Positions 17,112 through 25,645 of a DNA stretch of 36,543 nt are shown here, piece by piece. Under the pieces are notes generated by a model, which saw nothing but the letters and a program-made list of their open reading frames with translations, searched no databases and was not told the origin of the DNA. Both the position numbers and the translations under genes were made by a program. Every line of letters begins with the position of its first letter. Position 1 is the stretch's first letter. This DNA is from Candidatus Poribacteria bacterium (GTDB lineage: Bacteria; Poribacteria; DTPJ01; WJIO01): the NCBI GenBank assembly GCA_014730235.1, contig WJIO01000304.1, positions 1-36,543 of the forward strand, read 5' to 3'.

Positions 17112-17717
17112 ATGCGCAGAATAATTAGCAGTGTTACAGATGCAATTATAAAATTGTTTATTTATCTTGAGCCTGGGTTGAGGTGGAAATATTATAAACT
17201 GCGGAACCAGATATTAAAGCAAAAAATGAAGAAATGCGGCGAAAACTGTATAATTCGCGGAGGAGTTACTATTTTGCATCCAGAAGGCCTTTCCCTTGGC
17301 AATAATATACATATTGGTAATAATGCACTGATTGATGCTCTTGGCGGTATCTCCATAGGTGATAATACGCATATTGCACGAAATTTGACAATTTATTCCT
17401 ATAATCACAATTATGAAGGCAGCGTTTTGCCTTATGATGATACTATCATTAAGAAACCCGTTGTAATTGAAAAAAATGTCTGGATTGGCGCGGATGTAAA
17501 AATTGCTCCCGGAGTTACTATTGGGGAAGGTTCGATTATCGGTATGGGGTCACTAGTCGGTAAAGATGTACCACCTTTAGCTATCATGGTAGGAAAGCCT
17601 TTGCGCATTATAAAATACCGCGATAGACAGCATTATGATAAATTAGAAAAGACATCATCCTACGGTGGTATCAATGGCACACCTTTAAAATCTGCGGATA
17701 AAAAAAATGGCAATTAA
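17112..17717 (+). CDS. Left-handed beta-helix acyltransferase (WcaF/NodL/Maa type)
   Basis: 201 residues. Hexapeptide repeats run from about 48 to 170 (GNNIHIGNNALIDALGGISI, then IEKNVWIGADVKIAPGVTIG). A loop with SYNHNYEG carries the likely catalytic H99. The end IMVGKPLRIIKYR is typical of acetyltransferases for sugars or serine. It would O-acetylate the polysaccharide or its precursor using acetyl-CoA. Its stop overlaps the next gene by 11 bases, so the two are translationally coupled. Confidence 0.85.
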   Translation: MRRIISSVTDAIIKLFIYLEPGLRWKYYKLRNQILKQKMKKCGENCIIRGGVTILHPEGLSLGNNIHIGNNALIDALGGISIGDNTHIARNLTIYSYNHNYEGSVLPYDDTIIKKPVVIEKNVWIGADVKIAPGVTIGEGSIIGMGSLVGKDVPPLAIMVGKPLRIIKYRDRQHYDKLEKTSSYGGINGTPLKSADKKNGN

Positions 17718-19374
17718 TGAAACAGCAAATAAAGTTTGTGTGATTGGTTTGGATGGTATGGCCCCACATCTTTTGGAATGGCTTGTATCAGAAGGACATA
17801 TGCCAAACATAAAAAAGTTTATGGATAAAGGAATTTACGGACCATTAAAATCCACAATCCCCCCTATAACGCCCACAGCATGGGCATCCTTTATAACAGG
17901 AAAAAATCCAGGAAAGCATGGTATATATGGTTTCTTGAATTTTGATCCGGGGAATCCTGGGGAGGTATCATTAAATAATTCTCAATCAATCGTTGGTGAT
18001 ACACTTTTGAATATTCTCAGCCGGAATGAAAAAAAGTCAGGTATTATAAATTTACCGATGACATACCCCCCACAGCCTGTAAATGGGTTTTTGATTACGG
18101 GCCTAATGACACCATCCATAGAAAACACTTTTACTTATCCTCCAGAACTGAAAACAGAATTGTTAGAAATATTTCCGGAATATGATTTTCTTGTGCATTT
18201 CGAGCTTTTTGATGTAAATTCAGATAGAAGATTCAAAAATTTTGTTGATACAGCAATTAAGGTAATTACTATTAGAGCAAATGCCTGCTTATATCTGATG
18301 GAAAAATATCATTGGGATTTTCTGATGGTACATTTTCAGAGTGTTGATGCTATACAGCACAAATTGTGGAGTTATATTGATCCTGATCTCAAATTATCCA
18401 AAAGTAAAGATAAATGGAGGCGGGATCGTATTATTGAATTTTATAATGTTCTGGATAAATTAATTGGACAGATAAAATCTCGTATAAATCTTTCAGACAC
18501 AACGACAATTATAATGTCTGATCATGGTTTTGGGGCAAGGAAAGGCAAGATTTTTCCCAATGTATTACTTAAAAAATTGGGCATATTGAAATCTTATGAT
18601 GAAATTTCAAATGTTCAATCAAACATTTTTAAGAAAACAAAAGAATTCTTAAGGTATATCCCATTGCTTGTTCCTATATATAAAATGGCTAGAAAAAATT
18701 TCAGTCGAAAAAGCAGGATAACATGGCTGGAATATTTGGAAAGACAACAGGATTCATTCGATTTTCACAAAAATTTAGATTTCAACAAAACTAAAGCCTA
18801 TTTAATGTCAGCAGGATCATATTATGGCAGTTTATATATTAACGAACAAAGTCATAAACTTTGTGATTCACTAATTAAACATTTGGAAAATGCCAGAGAT
18901 CCTGAAACCGGAGAAGTAATATTTAAGGGAATATTCCGAGCAAAAGACATATATTCCGGAGAACAGTTGAAACTTGCCCCTGACCTGATAATTGTTCCCC
19001 GTGAAGGATATGCTATAGATGATTCTTTATCAGCTAAAAAACTTTTGGAAAGATCAAGTAAATTAGTGTGGGGAGAACATCGCGAATATGGAATATTCAT
19101 GGCTTTTGGTGATATAATCAAAGAAAATAATAATTTGACAAATGCTCGTATAATAGACATCGCTCCGACAATATTATATTGTTTGGGACTTATGATTCCA
19201 GAAGATATGGATGGCAGAATTTTAGTCTCAATTTTTAAGGAAAGTCATATGGATAATTATCCAGTTGAATATAGTAAAATGGATAAAACCAATAACAACA
19301 GGCTGAAACATACTTATTCTCAAAGTGAAAAAATTATAGTTAGGGATCGCTTAAAGAATCTGGGATATTTCTAG
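17707..19374 (+). CDS. Alkaline-phosphatase-superfamily phosphodiesterase/phosphotransferase
   Basis: 555 residues, no signal peptide. Family metal and nucleophile residues are visible: D16 in GLDGMAP, T55 in PPITPTAW, D214 and H218 in SVDAIQHKLW, D272-H273 in MSDHGFG, and H458 in WGEHREYG. This is the type I phosphodiesterase / nucleotide pyrophosphatase fold with all expected ligands. Cytoplasmic members of this subgroup are common in polysaccharide loci and may hydrolyse nucleotide sugars or phosphorylated intermediates; the substrate is unknown. It overlaps the acyltransferase gene by 11 bases and closes the locus. It is not an arylsulfatase, because the CxPSR signature is absent. Confidence 0.82.
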   Translation: MAINETANKVCVIGLDGMAPHLLEWLVSEGHMPNIKKFMDKGIYGPLKSTIPPITPTAWASFITGKNPGKHGIYGFLNFDPGNPGEVSLNNSQSIVGDTLLNILSRNEKKSGIINLPMTYPPQPVNGFLITGLMTPSIENTFTYPPELKTELLEIFPEYDFLVHFELFDVNSDRRFKNFVDTAIKVITIRANACLYLMEKYHWDFLMVHFQSVDAIQHKLWSYIDPDLKLSKSKDKWRRDRIIEFYNVLDKLIGQIKSRINLSDTTTIIMSDHGFGARKGKIFPNVLLKKLGILKSYDEISNVQSNIFKKTKEFLRYIPLLVPIYKMARKNFSRKSRITWLEYLERQQDSFDFHKNLDFNKTKAYLMSAGSYYGSLYINEQSHKLCDSLIKHLENARDPETGEVIFKGIFRAKDIYSGEQLKLAPDLIIVPREGYAIDDSLSAKKLLERSSKLVWGEHREYGIFMAFGDIIKENNNLTNARIIDIAPTILYCLGLMIPEDMDGRILVSIFKESHMDNYPVEYSKMDKTNNNRLKHTYSQSEKIIVRDRLKNLGYF

Positions 19375-19400
19375 TATATTCTGAAAGGTCTTAGAATCTC

Positions 19401-19436
19401 ATTTCCCCCTTTTCCAAATAGGGATTAAGGGGAAAT
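19401..19436. repeat. GGGGAAAT inverted repeat after the polysaccharide locus
   Basis: ATTTCCCC at 19401-19408 pairs with GGGGAAAT at 19429-19436, with partial pairing inside. It resembles the CCCCCTTT...AAAGGGGG type of dispersed hairpin found in many genomes. There is no T run after it, so it is a poor rho-independent terminator, though it sits 27 bases after the last gene of the locus. Confidence 0.5.
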
Positions 19437-19570
19437 CCTGGCGCAAAAGAAAACTTAACAATTATTTTTAAATACTAATGAAGAACCATATTTTTGAAAA
19501 AAATTGTCAAAGATTCAACGGTTTAAGTTAAGCTAAAAAATAACCATTGGCAACGGAGGCGCTTTTAATT

Positions 19571-21019
19571 ATGACTAAACAGGACGACGGATTTGTAAAA
19601 GAGATAACATCTAAAGAAGAGGATTTTTCCCGATGGTATGTGGATGTTATACGCAAAGCAGAATTGGCTGACTATTCATCCATAAAGGGTTGTATGGTTA
19701 TCAAACCTTACGGTTACGAACTATGGGAAAATATAAAGAACGATCTGGACAACAAGATAAAGGATACGGGCCATAAAAACGCTTATTTTCCTTTGTTTGT
19801 GCCGGAAAGCTTACTAAAAAAAGAAGCAGAACATGTTGAAGGTTTTGCGCCGGAAGTCGCCTGGATTACTCATGGCGGAGACGATGAATTAGAGGAACGT
19901 ATAGCTATTCGTCCTACCTCTGAAGCTATAATAGGCGATACATTTTCCCAATGGATAGAATCATGGCGGGATTTACCTCTGCTGATTAATCAATGGGCTA
20001 ATGTGGTGAGATGGGAAAAAGTTACAAGACTATTTCTCAGAACAAGAGAATTTTTATGGCAGGAAGGACATACAGCCCATGCTACCCAGCAAGAAGCTGA
20101 AGAAGAAACAATGAAGATGCTGGGCGTATATCAGGAACTTTGTGAAAAAGTGCTGGCGATGCCTGTAATTCCTGGAAGAAAAACGGAAAACCAAAAATTC
20201 CCCGGTGCTTTGCATACATACACTGTAGAAGCTCTTATGTCAAACGGCTGGGCACTACAGGCTGGCACATCCCACAATCTTGGCCAGCATTTTGCCAGAG
20301 TCTTCGATATACAATACCTGGACCAGAATCAGGAACAGCAGTATGTGTGGCAGACGTCGTGGGGGGTAAGCACTCGTCTGGTGGGAGGGGTTATAATGAC
20401 TCATGGGGATGATTCAGGTTTAATACTTCCACCTGCAATAGCACCGCTGCATGCTGTAATTGTACCAATACTATTCGATAAAACTAGAGATATTGTGCTG
20501 GAAAAGGTAGATCAACTCCTGAATACTTTATCCGGCAAAATTCGTGTGGAAGCTGACACCAGAGACGAATACACACCAGGATGGAAATTTAACGAATGGG
20601 AAATGAAGGGTGTCCCTGTAAGAATTGAAGTAGGGCCAAGAGATGTGAAAAATCAGCAAGTGGTTTTAGTTCGCAGAGATAACAGAGAAAAGATTATAGT
20701 GAAAGAAAATAATCTGCTGGATGAAATCCAAAAAAACCTGGAAGACATACAATCAGGTTTATTCCAAAAAGCTCTGGACTTCAGAACCGAAAACACCTAT
20801 GAAGTTGACAACTTTAAGGATTTTGAAGACATTATGGCTGGAGGACGGGGTTTTATATATGCCAACTGGTGCGGAAGCAGCGAATGTGAGGATGAAGTCC
20901 AAAACCTTACAAAAGCTACTATTAGATGTATTCCTTTGGAAGGATATAAACCTACAGGTGAATGTGTGCATTGTAGTAAAGAAGGTAAGTACAAGGTCTA
21001 TTTTGCTAAAGCTTATTAG
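19571..21019 (+). CDS. proS: Prolyl-tRNA synthetase, archaeal/eukaryal type
   Basis: 482 residues from the ATG at 19571, which follows CGGAGG; an upstream in-frame TTG overlaps this site and is rejected. Class II synthetase motifs are present: FLRTREFLWQEGHTAHAT (motif 2 area) and TRLVGGVIMTHGDDSGLILPP (motif 3). There is no bacterial-type editing (INS) domain between motifs 2 and 3. The C-terminal Cys-rich zinc domain (C434, C439 and later CVHC) matches the archaeal/eukaryal ProS class, which several bacterial groups also carry. It charges tRNA-Pro in the cytoplasm. A hairpin with modest T content follows at 21031. Confidence 0.95.
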   Translation: MTKQDDGFVKEITSKEEDFSRWYVDVIRKAELADYSSIKGCMVIKPYGYELWENIKNDLDNKIKDTGHKNAYFPLFVPESLLKKEAEHVEGFAPEVAWITHGGDDELEERIAIRPTSEAIIGDTFSQWIESWRDLPLLINQWANVVRWEKVTRLFLRTREFLWQEGHTAHATQQEAEEETMKMLGVYQELCEKVLAMPVIPGRKTENQKFPGALHTYTVEALMSNGWALQAGTSHNLGQHFARVFDIQYLDQNQEQQYVWQTSWGVSTRLVGGVIMTHGDDSGLILPPAIAPLHAVIVPILFDKTRDIVLEKVDQLLNTLSGKIRVEADTRDEYTPGWKFNEWEMKGVPVRIEVGPRDVKNQQVVLVRRDNREKIIVKENNLLDEIQKNLEDIQSGLFQKALDFRTENTYEVDNFKDFEDIMAGGRGFIYANWCGSSECEDEVQNLTKATIRCIPLEGYKPTGECVHCSKEGKYKVYFAKAY

Positions 21020-21030
21020 ATTTATAAAAA

Positions 21031-21048
21031 GGCACGCGCCAGCGTGCC
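21031..21048 (+). terminator. Hairpin after proS
   Basis: GGCACGC and GCGTGCC form a perfect 7-bp GC-rich stem around GCCA, 11 bases after the proS stop. The following TATAATATTTATTT is A/T-rich but not a clean T run, so termination may be partial. Confidence 0.65.
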
Positions 21049-21090
21049 TATAATATTTATTTGTCTAAAAATTCCAAAGGAGACAGCATT

Positions 21091-24087
21091 ATGCTCTGGT
21101 TTTTAATCATACCATTGTACTGTTCCACCGCTGTTCCTCAGATAAACGATGTTATTGTAGAATATAGCAATGAAACCATTCAACCAAACCTTGCAACCAA
21201 CTTCAGTTTTGAGGAGATAGAGAATAAATCCCCAACAGGATGGAAGTGGAGCAAAAGAAACACCGACTCCCAAATGACAGTAGACGACAGCATATCCCAT
21301 ACAGGCAAACGTTCCGTCAAGTTCCAGAACAAAACTCCTTTTGGCGCTCATGTCTATGGTTCTATGTGGACGGAACCCCCTATACATGTTAAGCCCAAAA
21401 CCCGTTACACCCTGAGCTTTTACGCTCTTTCCGATTCCCCCGGTGCAGCATGGGTCGGTGGAGGTGCAGGATGGAACATAAGGATAGGAATACAGCCTAC
21501 CGACGGAAAATGGCGGCGCTTTTCCCGAACATTTACCACCGGCTCTGATGAAACAGAATTTGTCCTGCGCATAAATACCGACAGTCCTACACCGGGATTT
21601 TGGGTAGATGATATAAAGCTGGAGGAAGGTTCGTCAGCTACCATCTGCAAACCGCCTGAAAATCACAAAGGGCTGGTTCTGGCAACTCCCTGGTGGCCTT
21701 CGGCTATACCTGATGGCCCCTGGGAAGGGGTTTTTGAGGTATATTCTCCGGAGAAACTCAGCGTTACAATTGAAACGTCTTTGTTTCAGGGTGACGATAC
21801 GTTTCAGCATTCCACAGATACAAATCTATCCGAAGGTTTATCTCTTATTCACATAAAGGGAAAAGCTGTAGACCCAAAAGACGATCCATGCGAGCTGATA
21901 CTGGAAATTTCAGATTCCGGGAAGATACTGGCCAGAGATTCCCTGCAAATCCGCTTTCTGTCCTTATCAAATGCAGAGAAGCGTCTAGAAGCTTTAAAAA
22001 AAGAATCAAAAGAGCTAAATAAAATAATTCAGCGGGTTAAGGAAATGGGCATAGACCCGGCATATCCCTTAGTGGGTGTTACAACTGTCAGCGACTTCAT
22101 ACAGTACGTTAAAGCCGATCTGGATCATGATGAGATCGAAAGAGCCTTTGACCAGCTTAATCAGATGGAAGCTATAGCAAAAAATACCCGTAAAAACCTT
22201 GAATCAGTTATCGCAGGAGATGTAAAGCTTCCCGAAGTTCCTCGTTATGTCACCAGCCCTATAGAAATAGATGGCTCCTCTTTTGTAGCTAATACCCGTT
22301 ATTCTGCTGATGATATGGAAAAACGCCGCCCTGTGTTTTTTACAGGTTATGGACATTTCAGCCAGGTTAGATCCGATCTGGAAAAATTCCCCGGATATGG
22401 CGTAAATATTATACAAATAGAATTCGGACCCAGAAGCATATATCCCGAAGAAAATCAGATCGATGACTCCATAATAGATACTTATCTGAAAGACTTTGAT
22501 CGGGCGGCAAAAGCCGGTGTCTCCGTTTGCCTGCTTATAAGCCCTCATTACATGCCCCAGTGGATGATGGATAAATACCCTCAGCTTAATATCGAGAAAC
22601 AGGGATTTTTAAGATATTGCCTGCATGTTCCTGAAGGACAAGAGTTTTTAAAGCGTTACCTGCGTTACATTACCCCAAAGATAAAGGACCATCCGGCTTT
22701 GCACAGTATATGCCTAGCCAATGAACCCATCAACCCTGTTCCGCCGGAGTGTGAATATGCCCAAAGACTCTGGCACGAATGGCTTGAGGGACAGCACGGA
22801 AACATCGAATCACTGAACAGGCTGTGGGGTGCAAATTATAAAAACTTTGACGAAATTCCTATTCCCGGCGGGGTTGAGCCAACACCTCTGGGCTATGAGT
22901 TTACCATATTTAATCAGGAATGGTTCGCCGGATGGCATAAAATGCTGGCCGACGTAATCCACGAATCCGCACCGGATATTCCAATACACACAAAGGCCAT
23001 GACATGGAATTTCTTTTCGGATCAGGATCAGAGATACGGCGTAAACGCTGAGCTTTTCGCAGAATTCAGCCAGATAAACGGCAACGACTCGGCCAATATG
23101 TATAATCACGGTCGTGGAGAGTGGAATCAAAACTGGCAGCTTAACAACATGGGGCATGATCTTCAGCTTTCAGTGGCTGACATACCGGTATTTAATTCGG
23201 AAAACCACATAATCCGGGATCGGGATACAAAATATATACCATCAGGTCATATACGAACAGCTTTATGGCAGGCAGCTATACACGGTCAGGGAGCAACTAC
23301 TATATGGGTATGGGGCAGAACCTACGACCCCAGAAGCGACTTCTCCGGCAGTATAATGCACCGTCCCGAATGTGTGGAAGCTGTAGGTCATACCGGTCTG
23401 GATTTGTTGCGGTTATCGAAGCAAGTGCAGTCTATACAGAATATATCTCCTCGAATAGGATTGCTTTATTCCACTACGGCTATGGTCTACGACGGCGGGG
23501 AATATACCACCTGCCAAAGCAGGCTTTACAGAGCTTTATCTTTCACTGGCTTTAAGCTTTGTTTTGTTACAGAACGTCAGCTTGCTAATGGTGATGGCCA
23601 TCGCCCGGATGTGCTTCTTGTTCCAAACATCAAACACCTTTCAGATGCTGCTTTTGATGCCCTGGAAAAATATCCCGGTAAGGTTATACTTATGGGTGAT
23701 GTTGACATACTCCGATTAAACGAATATAACAAACCCAGAGGTAATGTTCCTGATTGGGACAAAATTCAGTATAAACAATCAGAAACAGATGCAGAGGCAC
23801 TTTGGGTAAAAATTCTGGAAAAGCTGCCAGAATGGAATCTACTGCCGCTGGTAGATGTCCGCAAACCCGACGGATCTTACCACTGGGGCGTGGAATGGTT
23901 AGCAGCGAAATATGATGGGAAAGTCGTTGTAAACCTTATCCAGCACGGTAGGGAAAAGCAGGAGGTGCATTTAACATATAAAGAGAAACCCTTTGCAGGA
24001 TTAAACATGTTCAATAATATTAAAATCAGTGGTAAAGCAACTTTGAAACCCCTGGAACCTGTAATTTTGATTCAGGATATTCCATAA
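21091..24087 (+). CDS. Secreted GH42-like beta-galactosidase with N-terminal carbohydrate-binding domain
   Basis: 998 residues from the ATG at 21091, preceded by AAAGGAGA; the frame is open ten codons earlier from a TTG without a site. A short hydrophobic start (LWFLIIPLYC) may be an export signal, but the basic n-region is missing. Residues about 35-190 are a beta-sandwich (FSFEEIENKSPTGWKW ... GFWVDDIKLEEG) typical of CBM-like domains. A helical linker follows (about 295-385), then a clan-A TIM barrel with acid/base E545 in LANEP and nucleophile candidate E704 in PVFNSENH, 159 residues apart. WVWGRTYDPRSDFSGSIMHRPE and a later Rossmann-like segment fit GH42-type enzymes. It would cleave beta-galactosides or related glycans outside or in the periplasm. 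It is slightly GC-richer than its neighbours. Confidence 0.78.
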   Translation: MLWFLIIPLYCSTAVPQINDVIVEYSNETIQPNLATNFSFEEIENKSPTGWKWSKRNTDSQMTVDDSISHTGKRSVKFQNKTPFGAHVYGSMWTEPPIHVKPKTRYTLSFYALSDSPGAAWVGGGAGWNIRIGIQPTDGKWRRFSRTFTTGSDETEFVLRINTDSPTPGFWVDDIKLEEGSSATICKPPENHKGLVLATPWWPSAIPDGPWEGVFEVYSPEKLSVTIETSLFQGDDTFQHSTDTNLSEGLSLIHIKGKAVDPKDDPCELILEISDSGKILARDSLQIRFLSLSNAEKRLEALKKESKELNKIIQRVKEMGIDPAYPLVGVTTVSDFIQYVKADLDHDEIERAFDQLNQMEAIAKNTRKNLESVIAGDVKLPEVPRYVTSPIEIDGSSFVANTRYSADDMEKRRPVFFTGYGHFSQVRSDLEKFPGYGVNIIQIEFGPRSIYPEENQIDDSIIDTYLKDFDRAAKAGVSVCLLISPHYMPQWMMDKYPQLNIEKQGFLRYCLHVPEGQEFLKRYLRYITPKIKDHPALHSICLANEPINPVPPECEYAQRLWHEWLEGQHGNIESLNRLWGANYKNFDEIPIPGGVEPTPLGYEFTIFNQEWFAGWHKMLADVIHESAPDIPIHTKAMTWNFFSDQDQRYGVNAELFAEFSQINGNDSANMYNHGRGEWNQNWQLNNMGHDLQLSVADIPVFNSENHIIRDRDTKYIPSGHIRTALWQAAIHGQGATTIWVWGRTYDPRSDFSGSIMHRPECVEAVGHTGLDLLRLSKQVQSIQNISPRIGLLYSTTAMVYDGGEYTTCQSRLYRALSFTGFKLCFVTERQLANGDGHRPDVLLVPNIKHLSDAAFDALEKYPGKVILMGDVDILRLNEYNKPRGNVPDWDKIQYKQSETDAEALWVKILEKLPEWNLLPLVDVRKPDGSYHWGVEWLAAKYDGKVVVNLIQHGREKQEVHLTYKEKPFAGLNMFNNIKISGKATLKPLEPVILIQDIP

Positions 24088-24103
24088 TTTACATTCTTTT
24101 AAC

Positions 24104-24132
24104 TTGACGAAGTCAGAAGCATTATATATTAT
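24104..24132 (+). promoter_or_regulatory. Promoter for the small secreted protein gene
   Basis: TTGACG at 24104-24109, 17 bases, TATTAT at 24127-24132; five of six matches in each box. Start of transcription is expected near 24139, leaving about 45 bases before the ATG. Confidence 0.65.
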
Positions 24133-24185
24133 ATCTATAGATGGTTTATCGAATTTAACCTTAAAATTTATAAGGAAGTGCTATA

Positions 24186-24449
24186 ATGAAAAAAATAATA
24201 GGAATCAGCTTTTTTACTTTAATATTGACAATCATATTTTCCATAAATGTTATGGCAAACGCAATGGGTAATGAAAATTATCATGGAGAAAACGGCGATC
24301 AACCTGGTGCAGGAGTTGATAAAGGTCCAGGAGAGCAAAATGATGAAATGCCAAAATCGGATCGGACAAGAAATAAAGACGCTTCAACAACAATCTTGAT
24401 GCTTTATCCACCTGCTTTTGTTATAATGCCCGTTACATCATTAATGTAA
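24186..24449 (+). CDS. Small secreted protein, function unknown
   Basis: 87 residues. A clear signal peptide (MKKIIGISFFTLILTIIFSI, then NVMANA) is followed by a Gly/Asn/Asp/Glu-rich polar stretch (NENYHGENGDQPGAGVDKGP). The C-terminus is a hydrophobic tail of about 20 residues (TTILMLYPPAFVIMPVTSLM). I recognise no family. It has its own promoter and an AAGGAAG ribosome site 8 bases before the ATG, and a dispersed-repeat hairpin begins 9 bases after its stop. Codon use looks like its neighbours. The tail could be a membrane anchor or a frameshifted end; the gene looks real because of its signal peptide, promoter and ribosome site. Confidence 0.6.
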   Translation: MKKIIGISFFTLILTIIFSINVMANAMGNENYHGENGDQPGAGVDKGPGEQNDEMPKSDRTRNKDASTTILMLYPPAFVIMPVTSLM

Positions 24450-24458
24450 GCAACACAC

Positions 24459-24488
24459 TTGTCATTCCTGCGAAAGCAGAAATGACAA
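24459..24488. repeat. Dispersed-repeat hairpin, copy 4 (core only)
   Basis: TTGTCATTCCTGC and its complement around GAAA, with one mismatch. It lacks the long flanks of the complete element. It may act as a 3' stem for the small secreted protein transcript. Confidence 0.65.
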
Positions 24489-24553
24489 TAAGTTATATTC
24501 ATTTTCTAAAGATTACAAATAAAAATACATAAAAGATCATTCGGGGGAAACAG

Positions 24554-25633
24554 ATGCAGAAACGAATATTTGGTAAGACTGGTTTAGAGGTCTCCATAAT
24601 AGGATTCGGTGCTATAAAGCTTCCGGGAATATCAAAGGATGAAGCAGTTAAAATAATAAACAGAGCGCTGGATTTGGGAATTAATTATATAGATACAGCC
24701 CGTAATTACAGGGATAGCGAAGAAAAAGTCGGTGAGGTACTCAAAGACCGGCGGAATGAATGTTATGTAGCCACAAAAAGCACAGCCCGGGATGCATCGG
24801 GATTAACCAAAGACCTGGAAACCAGCCTGAGAAATTTGCAGACAGATAAAATTGATGTATATCAACTTCACACCGTCAGCGATGGAGACACTTACAAAAA
24901 GGTCATGGCTCAAGGCGGCGCACTGGAAGCCGCAAAGAAAGCAAAAGCCCAAGGTAAGGTAGACCATATAGGCATTACAATACATAGAGATCTGGATACC
25001 ATGAGGGCAGCTATAAAGTCCAACGAATTCGAAACTCTGATGGTGGCCTACAGCCCACTGGATCAGGAAGGTGTTGAGGAAGAGATAATACCTATGGCAA
25101 AGGAAAAAAATATGGGTGTTGTCATAATGAAACCTCTGTCCGGCGGTTTACTGTGCCTGCCTGAACCGGAAAGAGAAAAATTGGGTAAAGATCCTATCGT
25201 CGTTGGCTCCCTCAGATACGTTGTCTCCAATCCAAACGTAACTCTGGCTATACCGGGTATGCAAAGGATGCGGGAAGTTGAGGAAAATGTAACCGTAGGT
25301 AATATGCCAAAACTGACTGACGAGGAAGTTACAGAACTACTCAAATCCCTGGGAAGCATGAAAAAGGAATATAGATACGGTCAGGTATGCCTCAGGTGTG
25401 GTTACTGCCAGCCATGCCCCCAGGGTGTTGTAGCTCCAACCATATTCCGGGCTGTTGACATGTATAAAAATTATCCTGATAATCTGAAACATCTGGGCAT
25501 AGAACTTTACTCCAGCCTGGAAATTAAAGCCGATGACTGCGTTGAGTGCGAACAATGTCTTGAGAAATGCCCTGCCGGAATCAACATACCGGTAAGGTTA
25601 AAACAGGCATCTGAGCTTTTTGCTAATATTTAA
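24554..25633 (+). CDS. Aldo/keto reductase with C-terminal 2x[4Fe-4S] ferredoxin domain
   Basis: 359 residues. The barrel has an intact aldo/keto reductase tetrad: D47 and Y52 (YIDTARNY), K75 (ATKST) and H106 (QLHTV). The last ~85 residues carry cysteines C279-C282-C285-C288 followed by Pro, and C329-C332-C335-C339 followed by Pro, a ferredoxin-like pair of [4Fe-4S] ligand sets. The family is cytoplasmic and redox-linked, with unknown physiological substrate; electrons probably pass between NAD(P)H and a partner via the clusters. The ATG is preceded by GGGGGAAA. It is followed after 12 bases by a DUF362 gene, forming a pair. Confidence 0.88.
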   Translation: MQKRIFGKTGLEVSIIGFGAIKLPGISKDEAVKIINRALDLGINYIDTARNYRDSEEKVGEVLKDRRNECYVATKSTARDASGLTKDLETSLRNLQTDKIDVYQLHTVSDGDTYKKVMAQGGALEAAKKAKAQGKVDHIGITIHRDLDTMRAAIKSNEFETLMVAYSPLDQEGVEEEIIPMAKEKNMGVVIMKPLSGGLLCLPEPEREKLGKDPIVVGSLRYVVSNPNVTLAIPGMQRMREVEENVTVGNMPKLTDEEVTELLKSLGSMKKEYRYGQVCLRCGYCQPCPQGVVAPTIFRAVDMYKNYPDNLKHLGIELYSSLEIKADDCVECEQCLEKCPAGINIPVRLKQASELFANI

Positions 25634-25645
25634 ATGAGGTAAGCA

